Source: Dicaeum eximium (taxonomy: Eukaryota; Chordata; Aves; Passeriformes; Dicaeidae). From it: a stretch of DNA of 64,000 nucleotides. The stretch lies in contig VWZP01008566.1 of the NCBI GenBank assembly GCA_013396995.1, forward strand, positions 434,001 to 498,000. Direction: 5' to 3'. Under the pieces are notes generated by a model. The model saw nothing but the letters and a program-made list of their open reading frames with translations. It did not search any database and was not told where the DNA came from. A program made the translations under genes and the position numbers. Within the stretch, counting starts at the first letter, position 1; each line of letters begins with the position of its first letter. Shown here piece by piece: positions 38,169 through 50,825 of this stretch.

Positions 38169-39538
38169 CTGTGAGGGAGAAAAAACAGCAGGGATGTGTC
38201 AGCAAGACATGCACCGTACATTTCTCTGATTTCGTGGCTGCTCGGGTGATGACTCCTGTGAAATCTGGTGCCCACGTGCCCTCTGTACCCACACCACATC
38301 CCTACTGCTTCCAACAAAACCCTGTAGGCAGGAGTGCAGAAATCAGCCTTACAATACAGATGAAGCACTGCTCAAATGCTTAACCCATTAGTTTTTTATT
38401 TACAAAATACACACACCAGTTAAGCTCTAGAGTATGAAATTAATTTCAAAGTACATTATCCACCACAGGTGACAGCTGACAAAAAGCCTGTTCTATCAGT
38501 CAACCTCACTTGCTTCTACCAAATCCAGCAAGCACCTGCAACACCTGTTCATTAGCAGGACATTTGTTCATAAAGACACATCCTCACACTGTAGCACTGC
38601 CCTTTGTTAGAGAAAATATTGCAAAGGGGAGTTACATATCCTAGCACTGCCCAGGCAACCTTCCCCAATGCAGAAGCACATCTGTACAGATTTTCAAGCA
38701 ATGCCAGCTGCCAAAAGCTGCATCATCTTTCACAGAGTTGAAAAATCAGCTGCTCATGCATGTCCAGATAGATAATAAAGCTGTTGTATGCAGCTGAAAT
38801 TCAGATTTGGGATGTGTGTACAGGGATGCCCTGCTGGGTGATTCAACACTGCCTCTATCTTTGTTTGTACATGGTGACAGTAAGGCAGCTTAAAAACTGG
38901 TAGGTGACAGTCTGGATTTTTTCCCTTTCCTGAAAAGGAAAAGAAATTTCTGGACCTGCAGATCTTTTCTTCCTTTTTCTCAATAGGTCTTCACTTGCCT
39001 AAATGATTTTGGTTTCTCTGAAGAGTGAACTATTTAGATTGTGCCCACACACTGATCACTATGGCTGATTATCCATTTATCTATCTGCTGATTTATCTAT
39101 TTGCTCTTTTTGATAAATGAAAAACCATTACCAGATTCTATGACCCTGGCCAAGAATGACACAGACACTATGTCCTGTCAGCTGAGGCTACCTTTCTTCA
39201 CACCATGAAAACCCGATGCTGCATTTGCCTGCTTAACCACAAACATCCCCCAAATTCTTTTTGAAATCTAGGAACAAAACCTAAAATCAATCAGTCTGTT
39301 GTAGGTAGCAACAGTTTCACAGACAGGTTAACATTCCTGCAATGGTATTTCAGTGTGTTGCAGTATAAGGCTTTAGACTTAATTAAGATGTTGACTCTTA
39401 ACTCTTTTCCTCCTCCTTCCCCCCAATGTTTAAATCAACCATGTTCTTTTTTAGACTGCAGCAATACAGTATTTACTGTCTAATGGCACACACAACACAG
39501 ATGGAGCACCTATTTCTCCCCAGCTGTGGTCACCTTAC
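38169..39538 (-). other. RGS6: RGS6 intron splitting the DEP domain (1,370 bp)
   Basis: Only unassigned, moderately AT-rich sequence is visible. Confidence 0.85.
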
Positions 39539-39589
39539 CTGCATCCTCAATGCTGAGGTTCTTCATAAGCCACTGCACAATATCAGAAC
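39539..39589 (-). CDS. RGS6: RGS6 exon, central DEP domain (about residues 62-78)
   Basis: The reverse strand reads (G)SDIVQWLMKNLSIEDA, a DEP-domain core. The IVQWL word is typical of R7-family DEP domains, which with DHEX bind the membrane anchor R7BP. The acceptor is ttgttaag and the donor is GCAG followed by gtaaggtg, close to consensus. The exon starts with two bases completing a codon and ends with one base, so it joins in frame to the next exon at 38168. The junction residues read DAGEA where I recall DPVEA in human, a small local divergence. An in-frame ATG at 39566-39564 (the M of WLMKN) has a weak Kozak context with C at -3. It could serve a transcript starting inside the upstream intron, but that is inference. 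Confidence 0.92.
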
Positions 39590-40632
39590 CTTAACAAACA
39601 AATGAACAAAAATTTAAGAAAGCATTAGACACCAAGACCACAGGGTTTGAGTGCCCCAGAGAAAGATAATGTTGAGACAGATACAATAAAACTGGCATGA
39701 ACTTCATTCAATTTTGCTTTTTATTTCCACTGAGGTTTCAGAATGTTTTTCCTTCTTGTGCCACACTGCAGCTACATGGTTACTGACAGGTACTAAGTCC
39801 CATGGGGCTTTCTGTGCAATAGGAGACTTGGTATATCTGAAGTCAGATATTAATCTAATGGTTCCCCTGTAACTGTTCTCACCCATTTTCTTCTCACCTC
39901 AGCATACAGAGATAAATTTCTGGTTAGCAAGGAGATGAAGGAGCATTTACTGGCACCTCACACCTGTAATGAGTGGATGTATAGAACTGAAACATCAGTC
40001 AAAAACAGACAGGAAGGCCTTGCTTATGTCAAAGACAAGCCATGTCTTAGAGAAGGAGGTGGTATTCAGAAAGCCTGTAACCACAGCCCCTGTGAGCAGT
40101 CACCTGTGGTGCTCACACAAACTGAATGGTGGCTGGGAAAAGTGAGCCTTTAAGATCCATCAGGAAGTTCATTAGGTTTTCACTGCCCATCAAGTATAAT
40201 GAAAGTTGTTGCAATCTTATAAAGAACATAAAATTCACTAGGATTGATCCTCTGCATGTATACAACCTCTATTGCTTGCATGGAGATCACAGAAGTGGAA
40301 AACTTGTCACCGTTCAGTAGAAAGGCCTGTTACCAAAACACATTGTGACAGGGCAGCAAAATTTAGTTAAATTACACACTCAGAAAGTTAAGCTTCAAAT
40401 TAAACATAATGCTGTGTATAAGTCAGCTAATGGAGCTCTTCAAAGTCAAAGGCAATCAGCAAAGACACTTGGATTCAATATAACAAGCCCACACTAAGTT
40501 ACAACAGCATTCATCACAACCTAACAATGCCATGTTGGGATGCAGACAGAACACCAAGCCCTTCTCAGCACACAGTCAATTTCTGGAGAAATATTTACAT
40601 TCACATACAGTAGGCTAAGCCCCAGTAACACT

Positions 40633-40757
40633 TCATAGAATCATAGACTGGCTTGGGCTAGAAGGCACCTAAATATATCCAGTTCCAACTCCCCTGCCAT
40701 GGGCAGGGGTACCATCCACTTGACCAGGCTGCTCAAAGCCCCATCCAATCTGGTTCA
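40633..40757 (-). mobile_element. CR1 LINE 3' fragment
   Basis: The plus strand reads tagaatcatagactggctt, agaaggcacctaaa, ccctgccatgggcagggg and gctgctcaaagccccatcc, the reverse complement of the CR1 3' end. The element lies on the minus strand, in the same sense as RGS6, and is only about 125 bp long. Confidence 0.92.
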
Positions 40758-43700
40758 GGCTCACAAAACAAATCCCAGAGGATCTTATTTGTGTGGAGCA
40801 CTTCTGACCTCAGACATGGATAGGACTTGAAGGAGCAGCATAACCATGATGGTTGTTCCAGAAGAACATTTTGCTTTCCACAGGCCCAAAGCATCCCCCT
40901 GCCCTCAGTAAACCTTAAATATAATAAGGGCCAGGAGTCACAATGTGCCACAGAGAGAGACAACAGGCACTGCTAGTGCCCCAGGGCCCTGCAATTATCT
41001 GCAGGTCTGACTCTCCCATACAGCTGAAATTCCCATTAGAAACGTGAGCTCTACCCCACACAGAAGGGGAGAGCAGCTCCCTCTCCCTGACAATGGAAGT
41101 TGACCCAGAGCTCTACAAAGAGCACCAGTAAACCATCTTCAGTCAGGCTCCAGCAGCAATATGGAGCTAACCTACCTTATCCCCCACTCAAGGCAGGTGA
41201 AACAACAGAGCTGTCCCCTGCAGGGAATCAGCAGGGCTCCTGAAGATCAGGGAAGCAGCTAATTTCACTTCTATACTGGGCAAGCAGATGTGATCAACAA
41301 GCAGCAGCCGGGCATTCTCAACCTGCCTTGAAGGCAAACCAGATGCTAAAGGACCAATCTCAGGATCTTGTATTCTCAACAGAACAGTCATTCTCCACAC
41401 CGCCCAACTTCACATAGGAGCATTTTCAGTCACCACTTACCTACCTGGAAAGTTATTCCAGAATTTTTTTTTTTTAAAGATCGAACTCTTCCTGTAACTT
41501 CACAACCTAAGTTTGTTAATGTGCAATTCATATGCATTTTATAACTGTATTAAGATTGAAGGAAAATAATGATTGTTCTTCTTTGACAGTTTCTCCTGTG
41601 TTTCTATGGAGGGCTGACACATTGTCTCCCTGTCTACATCTCATTAAACCACAGCCCAACTCTTCCTATGTTCTCTTAAGGTGGTCTCTCCCTATACTTT
41701 ACCATTCAGCAACTTCTCAAACTTAAATCAACTTCTTTGCACTAAGCTCACCAAAACTGCAGTTGGTACCTTGCAGAACAGCAAACCAATGCCTCTGGCA
41801 ATGGTGCCAGCACTTTCTCTTCTCTACTAAAACTATCTTGCCAGATGCATCTGAGGACATGTCGTTTTCTTGAACAACAAATTTATTCAGAAAAATACGT
41901 ACGAGGGCTGCAAAATTATCTGCTAAATGAGCAGGCATCTAGTGAACACTGTTAGCTGAATAACATATGGGGAATATGTTCAGAGCCATGTTGTTTTGAC
42001 AAGTTTGTTAATAAAATAGTCTATTTTATAAACACGGGTGTTCCCTTTTACCTTTTACAAAATATTTTGAAGACAGAGTACAACATTTATGGTTAGAAAG
42101 CTAATTCAGAAGATTCAAACTGCAGTGCTTCTGTATTGTTAGAAACAAAACCTCACAAAATGCTGTCTTGGTTCAAGTGAACCAGAATCTTTCTTGGTTT
42201 TTCAGTTCATCCCCCAAACAAAAAAATCCACTCTTTCTCTTCATTTTGGTCTCTGGTTACAGGCTTGCAGTGATCTCTTAGGTATTGTATTCCCAAGTGG
42301 TGTGAGAGCTGATACCTGACAATCATCTACAGTATTGCATTGCTTTGCTCACAGGAGGTGAAGTGCTTTCTACATGATCCCTTTCCAGATGTAAAGGAAC
42401 ACTTGGCTCCTGATTTAGGACCAAGTCCCATTCCATTTTAACATAGAATGATCATGTTCCTCATGATTCTGAGGAATCTATTCAATTTCCATCAAACAAC
42501 AATGAAAAATTCAAGCAATGCTGAAATCTGTTTCCCCAGTCTTTCTCACCCCTCATAAGAAAGGTTTAAATGGCAGGAAAGGTTTAAAGGGGTAAGTAAA
42601 CTGAGGGCACTGACTCAACCAGAAGTCCTGTGATCAACCACTCCAGAATATAAGCAGCACTTGAGATCAGGAATTTTAATTTGTCTCTGTTAAAAAACAT
42701 GAAGTCATTCCTGAATGCTGCCAAGAGCCTGGAAGATGTTATAGCTGCTCTCCAGTTGTCCTGAGGCAGACAGATTATCTTTCTGCTGAGCTTGCTGAAC
42801 CATTATTTATCACCTGCCAAGACTGATTACTCACCCTTGGGACAATGACAAGTCTTTCCTTCCTGTGTTAATTACTGTCATCGTTAATAGCCATGTCACT
42901 AATTAATATTCAGTCATAATGAAAACTCTCTACTGTCATCTCCCATAATACCTTCAGTTTTTAGGGTTACCCTTACACATTGGCTTTGCCTTTGCTTGTG
43001 GCTGTTTCTATCACTGTAACCTACTTTTGCCCACCTAGAAATACTACTTATGCCCTTCTTCAAATAAGAGAATTTAGATTTATCCTTCTAAGACACAATG
43101 AAGATTTGATGATTCCTTTACAACACTGTCATCTACCAGACCAAGACACAGATACCTTTATCTGTAAGTTTTCCAGAAAATATGATCTTTACCTCTCCTT
43201 TAGATTAAGTCTGGTAGATGGTCTTCACATAACTCATCTTCCCAAAAAGGTATTTTCTCACATTTCACAAGCTCTGTTAGAGGACACCCAAGGAAAACCC
43301 TTGACTCTGACATGTTTCCACTGTACACTAACAGGGCATTTGAAATCTGAAAACAAATAGTTGGGCATGCTTTCATAGTAGGAAGTGTTACCAAATCCAG
43401 GTAGAGGAATAACTTCCATCTTCTCTGTGCTCCTCTCTATACATCTACATTTCCTCTGAGTCAGAATACTCAGTTCAAGAATAGCCAATATCCTCTGAAC
43501 ATCTATTTCCTCCTCATCTATAATGAAACATATCTTTTTGCCTTAGGCTCTTCTTTGAAGCTGAAGTTGCTTAACACCAACAGAATAGCTGTATTTCTAC
43601 ATGCAAACATATTCACAATGGCCATTTATCCAGCTACATGTTTAGAGACAGACCAGCAGTTTTATATTTACTATTTTCTACGTTTTCTCTTCAGCCTCAG

Positions 43701-45535
43701 TGACCCCATAATAGTAGCTAGTGTTGTCTGCTGGCCATTGCCTGTCAACATGACAAATGAATGGCAAGACTTGGAAAGATAAATTTTAAAAATTCACAAG
43801 GTGTGAGGCCATTGGCAAGATGCAGTTGGTGAGGTGAGTCACCACCCCTGTATTTGATACCTTATCTACTCAACCTATGTTGTTCTACCTCTTCCAGAAA
43901 ACACAGAAGGAATGATTTGCCCATCTTTCACATGCTGAAATGACAAAGACAGACTGGACAAGGCACCGTCCTCCAAATATTTCTAAGGATCTGCTGCCTG
44001 GAGTGGAGTACCTCTGGCTCTGAGCAAAGGAGCCAGGACCACTGGGGTCTGCTTGTCACCCAAAGGACTAAGCATGTCCCTGACAAGGCCTACACCTGTC
44101 CACACACATTTCTGAAACGTCAGCAAATGTATCTTTATTTTTCTTTTTAGGCCTGGAAAGACAACTGCTTTTTTGCTGTGTCCCGAGATTGCAGAGCTGA
44201 CAAGCACTGATGAGTGGAGCTCTACAGGGATTTGACAGGAGACACCCTGTGGGGCAGGTGTGGCACCAGTGACCACAGACTCAAGTTTGTCCTGTCCCAT
44301 GGGACGTGTTAAGCTGAGCCCTGACCACCGGATGCCATCAGCTGATGGGGTGGGACATCCTGGATCTCAGATCACTCACAGCCTCACACTGCACTGACAG
44401 TATCACTGCAAGTGAGGTCTTACAAACATTTAAAAATACCACCTGATCATAACATGAGAGAATGTGTTATACATGGTTACAGAAGGATACAGAAGATTGC
44501 TTTGTTATTTTCTGTCTTTTTTTTTCAGTGTTCAGTGTTCTCTGAACATATTTTGATGGTTTAAAAAATATAAAGTACTTTTGCATAGCAGGGGAAATTT
44601 TTTTTTTTGGTCTGGTTGGGGTAGGGTTGGTTTTATTGAATTTTTTTTCATGAAAAATGTGAACTGTTCAGCTCCTTCCTAGACCTTACCTACACACTCC
44701 ATGGGCAAACAAGCCACGTGCCTGGCCTCAGATGTCAATCACCTCCAAACTCACAGTCTAGACAGTCTTTAGCTGAAAGGGTAAAAATATGTCCCCCTTC
44801 CTGTCACTTCATTCTTGAAAATAGATGAACCCATTTTAGCACCCAATTTTCCAAACAATTTGCTCCTGAACTCAGAGCAAGCTTTAAATTTTTCTATAGG
44901 AAAAGCAAGAGAAAAAAAAAATCACAAGCAGTTGAAATGACATAAAAATACATGCACAGGTGTATGAGCAGACACTCAAGCTGCTTTTTATGCTGCCAAA
45001 CATGGCAATCACACTATTAAATGAAAATAATGCCTTGGGTCCTTCCCCAGCCAGTTTTGAATCCTTGGTAAATCTAGGACAAAAAGGTTAATTATCCCCA
45101 CTTTTACCACAGGGCTTGCAGAAATAAACAAATTATCATCCCCCATGATAAAGGGCAAAATGATTTCATACAAAATTTCTCAAGGCCTTTAGCACTCTGT
45201 GCTACAATTTTTCTTACACAGAGCCCCCCCACTGACACCCACAGCAATTTCAGCTAAGTTGGAAGTACAGACTTCTGCTCACAGTAGGCATTTAACACAA
45301 AGCAACAATTTTTATGGTAGGGGGAAAACAAAAAAGGAACACCTGGGTCTCTCTCTAGTATTCTGTTACAAATATTGAGGGAGTGCTTTATAAAATTTAC
45401 CTACAATGAGTATGTAAATAAATAGCACTGCCAACTAAAAAAATATCTTAGCTCTGAGTCTCAGTTGACTCAGAAAATGTGGTAATTGCAGCTCTTCTTC
45501 ATCAGCATGTGGTAATTGCACCACTCAGTGTCAGC

Positions 45536-45592
45536 AAGGAGCATCATCAAAGCTACAACAGCTTAAGGAGCATCATCAAAGCTACAACAGCT
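45536..45592 (+). repeat. 29-bp tandem duplication
   Basis: Two copies of a unit starting aaggagcatcatcaaagcta lie head to tail and match over their shared 28 bases. The near-identity suggests a recent slippage duplication or a polymorphic minisatellite. Just upstream, tgtggtaattgca also occurs twice. Confidence 0.9.
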
Positions 45593-48500
45593 CAGAGCTT
45601 CTAGCAGTAGCAGTTTTCCTTTATGTTATACTCACTTTAAATCTTGTTTGTGAATTACTAACAACCATTAGCAGCAGGAGTGTTACACCTCTTTGGTCAA
45701 AGCAGCCAAAGTTTCTACGGAGTCTTTTTGTTCATTGTAAACTTGAGATCTTGAATTTACAATTTACTTTTCTTGTGATAAAAAGATTTAACACATGGTA
45801 CTCTCTGTGAAGTAAGAATGAGGCTTGATGGAAGGTTGAATACAAAATTTGAAAGATGGAGATTTAGAATTGCAAAATCCAAATTCCTGTGTACTTTCAA
45901 CCCTGTTAAATCTTCCTGCCTCTGACCTGCTATTCGGAGGGACTTTTGCCTTCTCATCATATTGGTCAGGCTACCAAAGTACACACTCCCTTCACAATGC
46001 AGACCTGTAGAGGAAGATTTTCACTAGGCAGGAATCAATAAATGACATGATGGTGCAGAGCTCTGTGTGAGCTAATTTACCCAGGTAACAAAGATAAATT
46101 AGATCTTTAGAGCTCAGAGATAGCACAGCCAGACTTCTTTCCTTACAAGGCTGCCCATCTAAAAATAGCTCAGGTAGCTTTACAAGACATGAGAGAAAGT
46201 AGCAGCAGACATGCCCGAAGACATTGCAATACCCTCCCATCACAAAAACCTAGAAGCAAGCAGCCATGCTGAGGAGCAGAAGGATGCCACTCACCAAGAG
46301 CCCTGGATTTCAAATGATTGCTCTACAGTGGTGTCAGTAAGGCTGAGTTAGCAAACCTCTTAATGGATGCACACTTAATCCCAGTGAAAGAGATCTGCCA
46401 GGGCAGCTTAAACCAGGACCTCAACTGGAAAAAAAGTGGTACCAGCAAAAGGTCTTTTTTCCAGTTGACCTGCCCAGCTCATAAAGGGCTTGATGTTACA
46501 CCAGGCTCAGTGTTCTCACTGCATTTCTCACTGTGCCATGACAACCCAGCCCTCACATGCAGCACCTCTGACCCTCGCTGGCCTTTGCTCACACTGAGAG
46601 ATGCCAAGCTGTGGCCTCAGCACAGGGCAGCCACACTGATCTAATTGTGCTGAATGTCCCTCACCTGACTTGGAAAACCTGAGCTGCCAGCGTGTCTGTG
46701 CTACCTGAAGACAGGCCTGGCATCAACAAACACGCTGGTAAAACCCAATGCACACACCCTGCAGAACCCAGGATACACCATGAACCCAGTGCAATCCCCA
46801 CTGCTGTTGCCTCACCTGGCTAGAATTTGGCCTAAATTAGAGATATACCCTCGACCTGTGCCCAAATCTTATTCTCTCCTCAAATACCACTCATACCAAA
46901 TTGCTGTTAATACAAGCAAGGGAAGAAATTGCAAGACAAAAAGAATTAGCAGTTCCACACTTGGTGTCATTCAAACCAATACCTCCTATAATGCCCACAG
47001 AACATGAGCACATTGCCTCGAGAGCCCTTATCGAGGTGTACAAGAGGCAGGAAAGTGGTACCTTGCACTCCCAGCCTCCCAGCAGCACTAGTCACAGCAT
47101 TTTGTAGTAGTATCTGAAATTACACCCTTTTGCAAATCGCTAAGAACTGCAGATGTGTTGAGATGCACTTGTACACCTACAATGGATCATAAATTTCCAG
47201 CTGCTTTTCAGGGTGCTCTGCCTTTGCATTACTCAGACTACTGAAGTGGCTCATACAGCTTAGCAATTTGGCTCTCTGCCATATAGTAGTGTTTAGGCAC
47301 TGTTCCTCACGTTGTCAAAATGATTTGGCAACGAAACAGCAAAGGAAGCAACTCTGAGCACTGCTGGAATCGAGGCTTTTGAAGATTCCTGTGTCAGACC
47401 TTGTTAGGGATAGAACATTTTTACTTCTATTCAATTCATTTGCACAGCCTTTAAATCAAAGGCAATGTTTCTGTCATTTCAATCATATATTAATATTTTT
47501 AATAGCTAATTTCCTTCTCCAGGAAACAAGAAAATTGTTAAAACGTAGAAGGCAACTGCTGTATTTCAGCATGAGACTATCAGGTCACTTCACACCACAT
47601 CCTCATTCCCAAACTGAATTTCAAAGGCTGTTACATCAAGGTCCTCCTTTCCCTCACCAGTGTTGTAACAGTTTCCCTGCGAAGGTGCAAATGTCACCGA
47701 GTGGTGCAAGACAGCAAAATGCTCTGAAAGCTGCAGCATTTTAATGGTTTCGGCACAGTATTTATTTACTAAGAGATCTGGAATTCTAGTACTCACCTAT
47801 GCCAGATTCCCATGAATTTCTGCAGTAATTCTGTTTGCAAAATCAATTTTTAAATCTCCTAAAGAGCGCTGGCCACAACAGATCTCTCCCAGGATCACAC
47901 ACTTCTGTGTTAACTGCAGCAACACGATCATCTGTGATCTCTGTTACAGAGAAGGGTAGTTACTTTCATCACATTCTCTAAGAAAGCAACTTCCTCCTGA
48001 CACATTGCTGCTTTTTTCCCCCTCATGTTCTTCAGGAAAGGTTGAGAACCCCACACAGTGTTTGCAGTGGTGAAGTAGCAGTCGTATTACCTGGAAAATT
48101 CAATGACCAAATGTCTGTAACTCTCTTCCCTCCAGGAGTTCATTGTCCTTAAAATAAAACAATCAGTATTGTACAGCTTTCCCACCCCTCTTGGTGCTAG
48201 GTCTTTCAATCACATATAATGCTGGCTGCCCTGGAGTGCAGTTGGCCTCACTGGAGCTCTGCACTGGTGCAGCACTGAATCAAGGACAATTCTCCAACAG
48301 CATTAAGGTAGCACATGTAATTTCTTTTAGTCAAGGGTAAAGCCAATTGAATTACAACTCTACAGCAATTGCTGACAATTTACTTAGTGCCGTGCAAAAC
48401 AGAGACAATATTGGCACTAACACTAGAGGCCTTATTTTAAACAGGGCTCCTTAAGCCATGTGTTAAAAGAACTTCTACTGGCAAGGAGCATTTGATTTTG

Positions 48501-48950
48501 CTGGCAACAGCTTGTTCCAGCACTTCAAATTTGGGCAGAGATATGTAACAGTGGGAATTTCAAATGTGCAGAACTATTTAATGATTACACTGAAACAACC
48601 AACAAGCAAAAATCTGTTGGCCATAATTAACAAGTTCAAAATAGTACATTATTTGTTCTTTCTTATATTTGATTGATTTCACAAGGATATGCATAACACA
48701 AGCAGTAAACACAACAATCATAATTTCTTAAATACCTATATTTGAAAATTACATTTCCTGTCTGGTATACCCTTCAAGTTTATTTTACCAAATAACCTGT
48801 GAAAGTAAGAAGCATTTTGAAAAGCTGAAAGCTGCACTGAACTACTACCATTCAGTTTAAATAATTGAATCTAATGTCAAAACAGCATGTATCTTATCTG
48901 TCTATGAATTTTAGAATGCATTGTTGTTTTCATTCTAAGACAGAGAGAAT

Positions 48951-48951
48951 N
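48951..48951. other. Single ambiguous base (N)
   Basis: One isolated N in intronic sequence, probably an unresolved or heterozygous base. Confidence 0.95.
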
Positions 48952-49729
48952 TTATTTAACTTCTTTTGATGTAAGTATGGGTTTGGAGTTGGAAAATTTG
49001 ATGGGCTGCTGCAAAGCAGCAATGACTTCTGATAGCAAGAGGTTCTGAAAGTGGGATGGGCACAGCTGTGTGTTTGGTTGCTACCCAAGCACAAAGTACA
49101 GCCTTCATAAAGCCATTCACTGTGCAGTGAGGATCAGCCTTGATCAGAGCAGCTTTTCTGTTTTGGAGAGCTTTGTGGCACAACCCCTGCCAGCAGTGAG
49201 AAAACCTGACAGTGCTGCTGCTTTCCTACTGCCATCCCACAGTGTCCTTGTCTGAGACCCAGCAGCTTCACTCAATTCCTTCTGGAAACCCCACGGGCAT
49301 CAGGGTGAGTGTTTTACTGCCCCCACAGACTCTTGACAAACCCAGTCTGGTTTGGCTCTCTAGAAACGTATCCCTGGACACATCAGCCACTGTGTGCACT
49401 CCAAATTCAGCCGTGTCCTGGTGAGTGTGGCAGGAACAACCTCGGACCTTACAGTGTTTCTCAGCAGTTTGCCTGGGCAGATTTGCACATAACAGACCTT
49501 TAGTGCAGCAAAACACAGGCATGCTGCTTTAAGTTTCCGAATAGTAAAGCTCAAAATCCTTTCTATGTAAAGCAAAAACTTTTTCTTAGGCCAGCAACAC
49601 TGTGTTCTCTAAGGTCTTGGTAAGCATTTCCATTAATCAGACGTTCTGGGAGAGAACTCTTAAAATACTTTCAGAGAGTAGTTTCACGAGTGACAGTAGA
49701 AACTAGAACAATGTAAATACTCTAGCAAA

Positions 49730-49767
49730 NNNNNNNNNNNNNNNNNNNNNNNNNNNNNNNNNNNNNN
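49730..49767. other. Assembly gap (38 N)
   Basis: A short N run immediately before an A-rich tract and the CpG island, a place where sequencing commonly drops out. Confidence 0.99.
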
Positions 49768-49849
49768 AAAAAAAGAAAAAAAATCTTCCCGTAAACACTA
49801 AAATGAAAAATAAAGTAGAAGCAAATACATCTCCCTGGGTCCCTGCAAG

Positions 49850-50700
49850 GTTCGTGCGCTCGCCCCGCGGTGGCCGCGGCAGGCCCAGGTTTGAGCTGCA
49901 ATGCCGCAGGGCTGCGCCAGGGGGCGCTGCGCGAGCACAGACGGCGCCGGCCGCGCGCCCGAGCCCATCGCGACAGCGGGGAGCGCGCGGGGCAGCGACG
50001 GGCCCGGCCCGAGGGGCAGCGACGGGCTGCCACGGCTGGCCTCCAGGTGCGGGCACAGCTGCTGGACACCTGCTTTCGAGAGTTCCGGGCATCGGCCACA
50101 GAGCCCGGACCGCACCACCTGGATGTTACGGCAAATCAACGCTTATTGAGACAAAACCAAATCTTTCTTGGTATTACAAACACTCTTCCGATGCTTTCAG
50201 ATCATTCCCACTTCAGACCACCTTCTCATTTAAAATTCACACGGCTCCTTCCCTCGTTTCACCTTCTGTCCATCCTCCCTCCTCCTTGCCCCACGCCGCC
50301 GGTGGCAGGCGGGAGGCTCAGCTCACCCCGCGTCCCCCCGCGATGGCAGCCGCGGGGCCGGGCTGCGGCAGGGCCGGGCGGGCAGGCGCCCGGGAGGTGG
50401 CGGTGCTGCCCAGGGAATGGCAGGTGGCGGTGCTGCCCAGGGAATGGCAGGTGGCGGTGTTCCCCAGGGAATGGCAGGTGGCGGTGTTCCCCAGGGAATG
50501 GGAGGCGGCGCAAGGGCCGGGGCCGCGGGCGGGCGGAGGGGACGCGCCCTCCCCAGCGCCTGGCCCGGGCACAGGGCACAGGGATCGGCCCCCAAAGCAA
50601 ACCCGCCCGCTGCCGGCTCCCCGGGAACCGCAGTGGGAGGCGAGGCCGCTGGAAAACCAGCTGGAGAGCGCACCCCTCTTCTAAGTGCCGCTGATCGTGT
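49850..50700. promoter_or_regulatory. Intronic CpG island, candidate internal promoter
   Basis: About 850 bp with dense CpG (for example ccccgcggtggccgcggc, ggccgcgcgcccg) and GC boxes such as gcgggcggagg on the plus strand and cccgcccgc for the minus strand, in sharp contrast to the AT-rich flanks. It sits about 10 kb upstream (RGS6 sense) of the DEP exon at 39.6 kb. Long open frames on both strands here follow from few stop codons in GC-rich DNA and are not called as genes. RGS6 is reported to use an internal promoter for short forms with incomplete DEP, so a promoter role is plausible but unproven. Confidence 0.55.
50395..50511. repeat. 27-bp tandem repeat, four copies plus partial
   Basis: The unit begins aggtggcggtgctgcccagg. 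Copies start at 50395, 50422, 50449 and 50476. Copies 3 and 4 share a gctgccc to gttcccc change, so they arose by duplication of a variant unit. Because 27 is divisible by three, every frame through the array stays open in a repeating pattern, which explains the repetitive peptides in the overlapping frames. Confidence 0.95.
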
Positions 50701-50804
50701 TCAGATGTGACTGATTTCGGACGCAAGGAGCGCAAACACAGGCACCAGGCACAGGAAAGGAGCGGGGACTGTCCTGCCCTCTCCACACCCCGGGAGACAC
50801 ACGG

Positions 50805-50825
50805 CAGAGAGAGAGAGAGAGAGAG
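50805..50825 (+). repeat. (GA)n microsatellite
   Basis: About ten GA dinucleotides in a row beside the CpG island. GA/CT repeats are common near avian promoters but are not specific to them. Confidence 0.9.

Larger units (their letters stand above)
8269..39589 (-). other. RGS6: RGS6 gene, internal portion (12 coding exons)
   Basis: Twelve minus-strand exons with GT-AG borders join without a frame break into 1,094 coding bases (about 364 codons). Exon lengths from 5' to 3' are 51, 107, 52, 65, 77, 82, 75, 99, 62, 111, 126 and 187. The product is an R7-family RGS protein: DEP, DHEX, GGL and RGS domains in order. The family forms obligate dimers with G-beta-5, is anchored through DEP/DHEX by R7BP or R9AP-type partners, and speeds GTP hydrolysis by G-alpha-i/o. 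RGS6 is preferred over its paralogue RGS7 because of words such as KIDRKKDKTERK, YGVTEES, FITPAEPSNPW and KKQPLQDV. The N-terminal ~61 and C-terminal ~46 residues are not in the window. Domain assignment is by recall of mammalian RGS6, not by a database search. Confidence 0.95.

Noticed and set aside
47797..47830. Minus-strand 34-bp exon-like segment with acceptor gcaaacag and good donor gtgagtac
   Set aside because: It encodes nothing resembling RGS6, its length is not a multiple of three, and the sequence before the acceptor has a poor pyrimidine tract. Without RNA evidence it is most likely a chance pair of splice-like sites.
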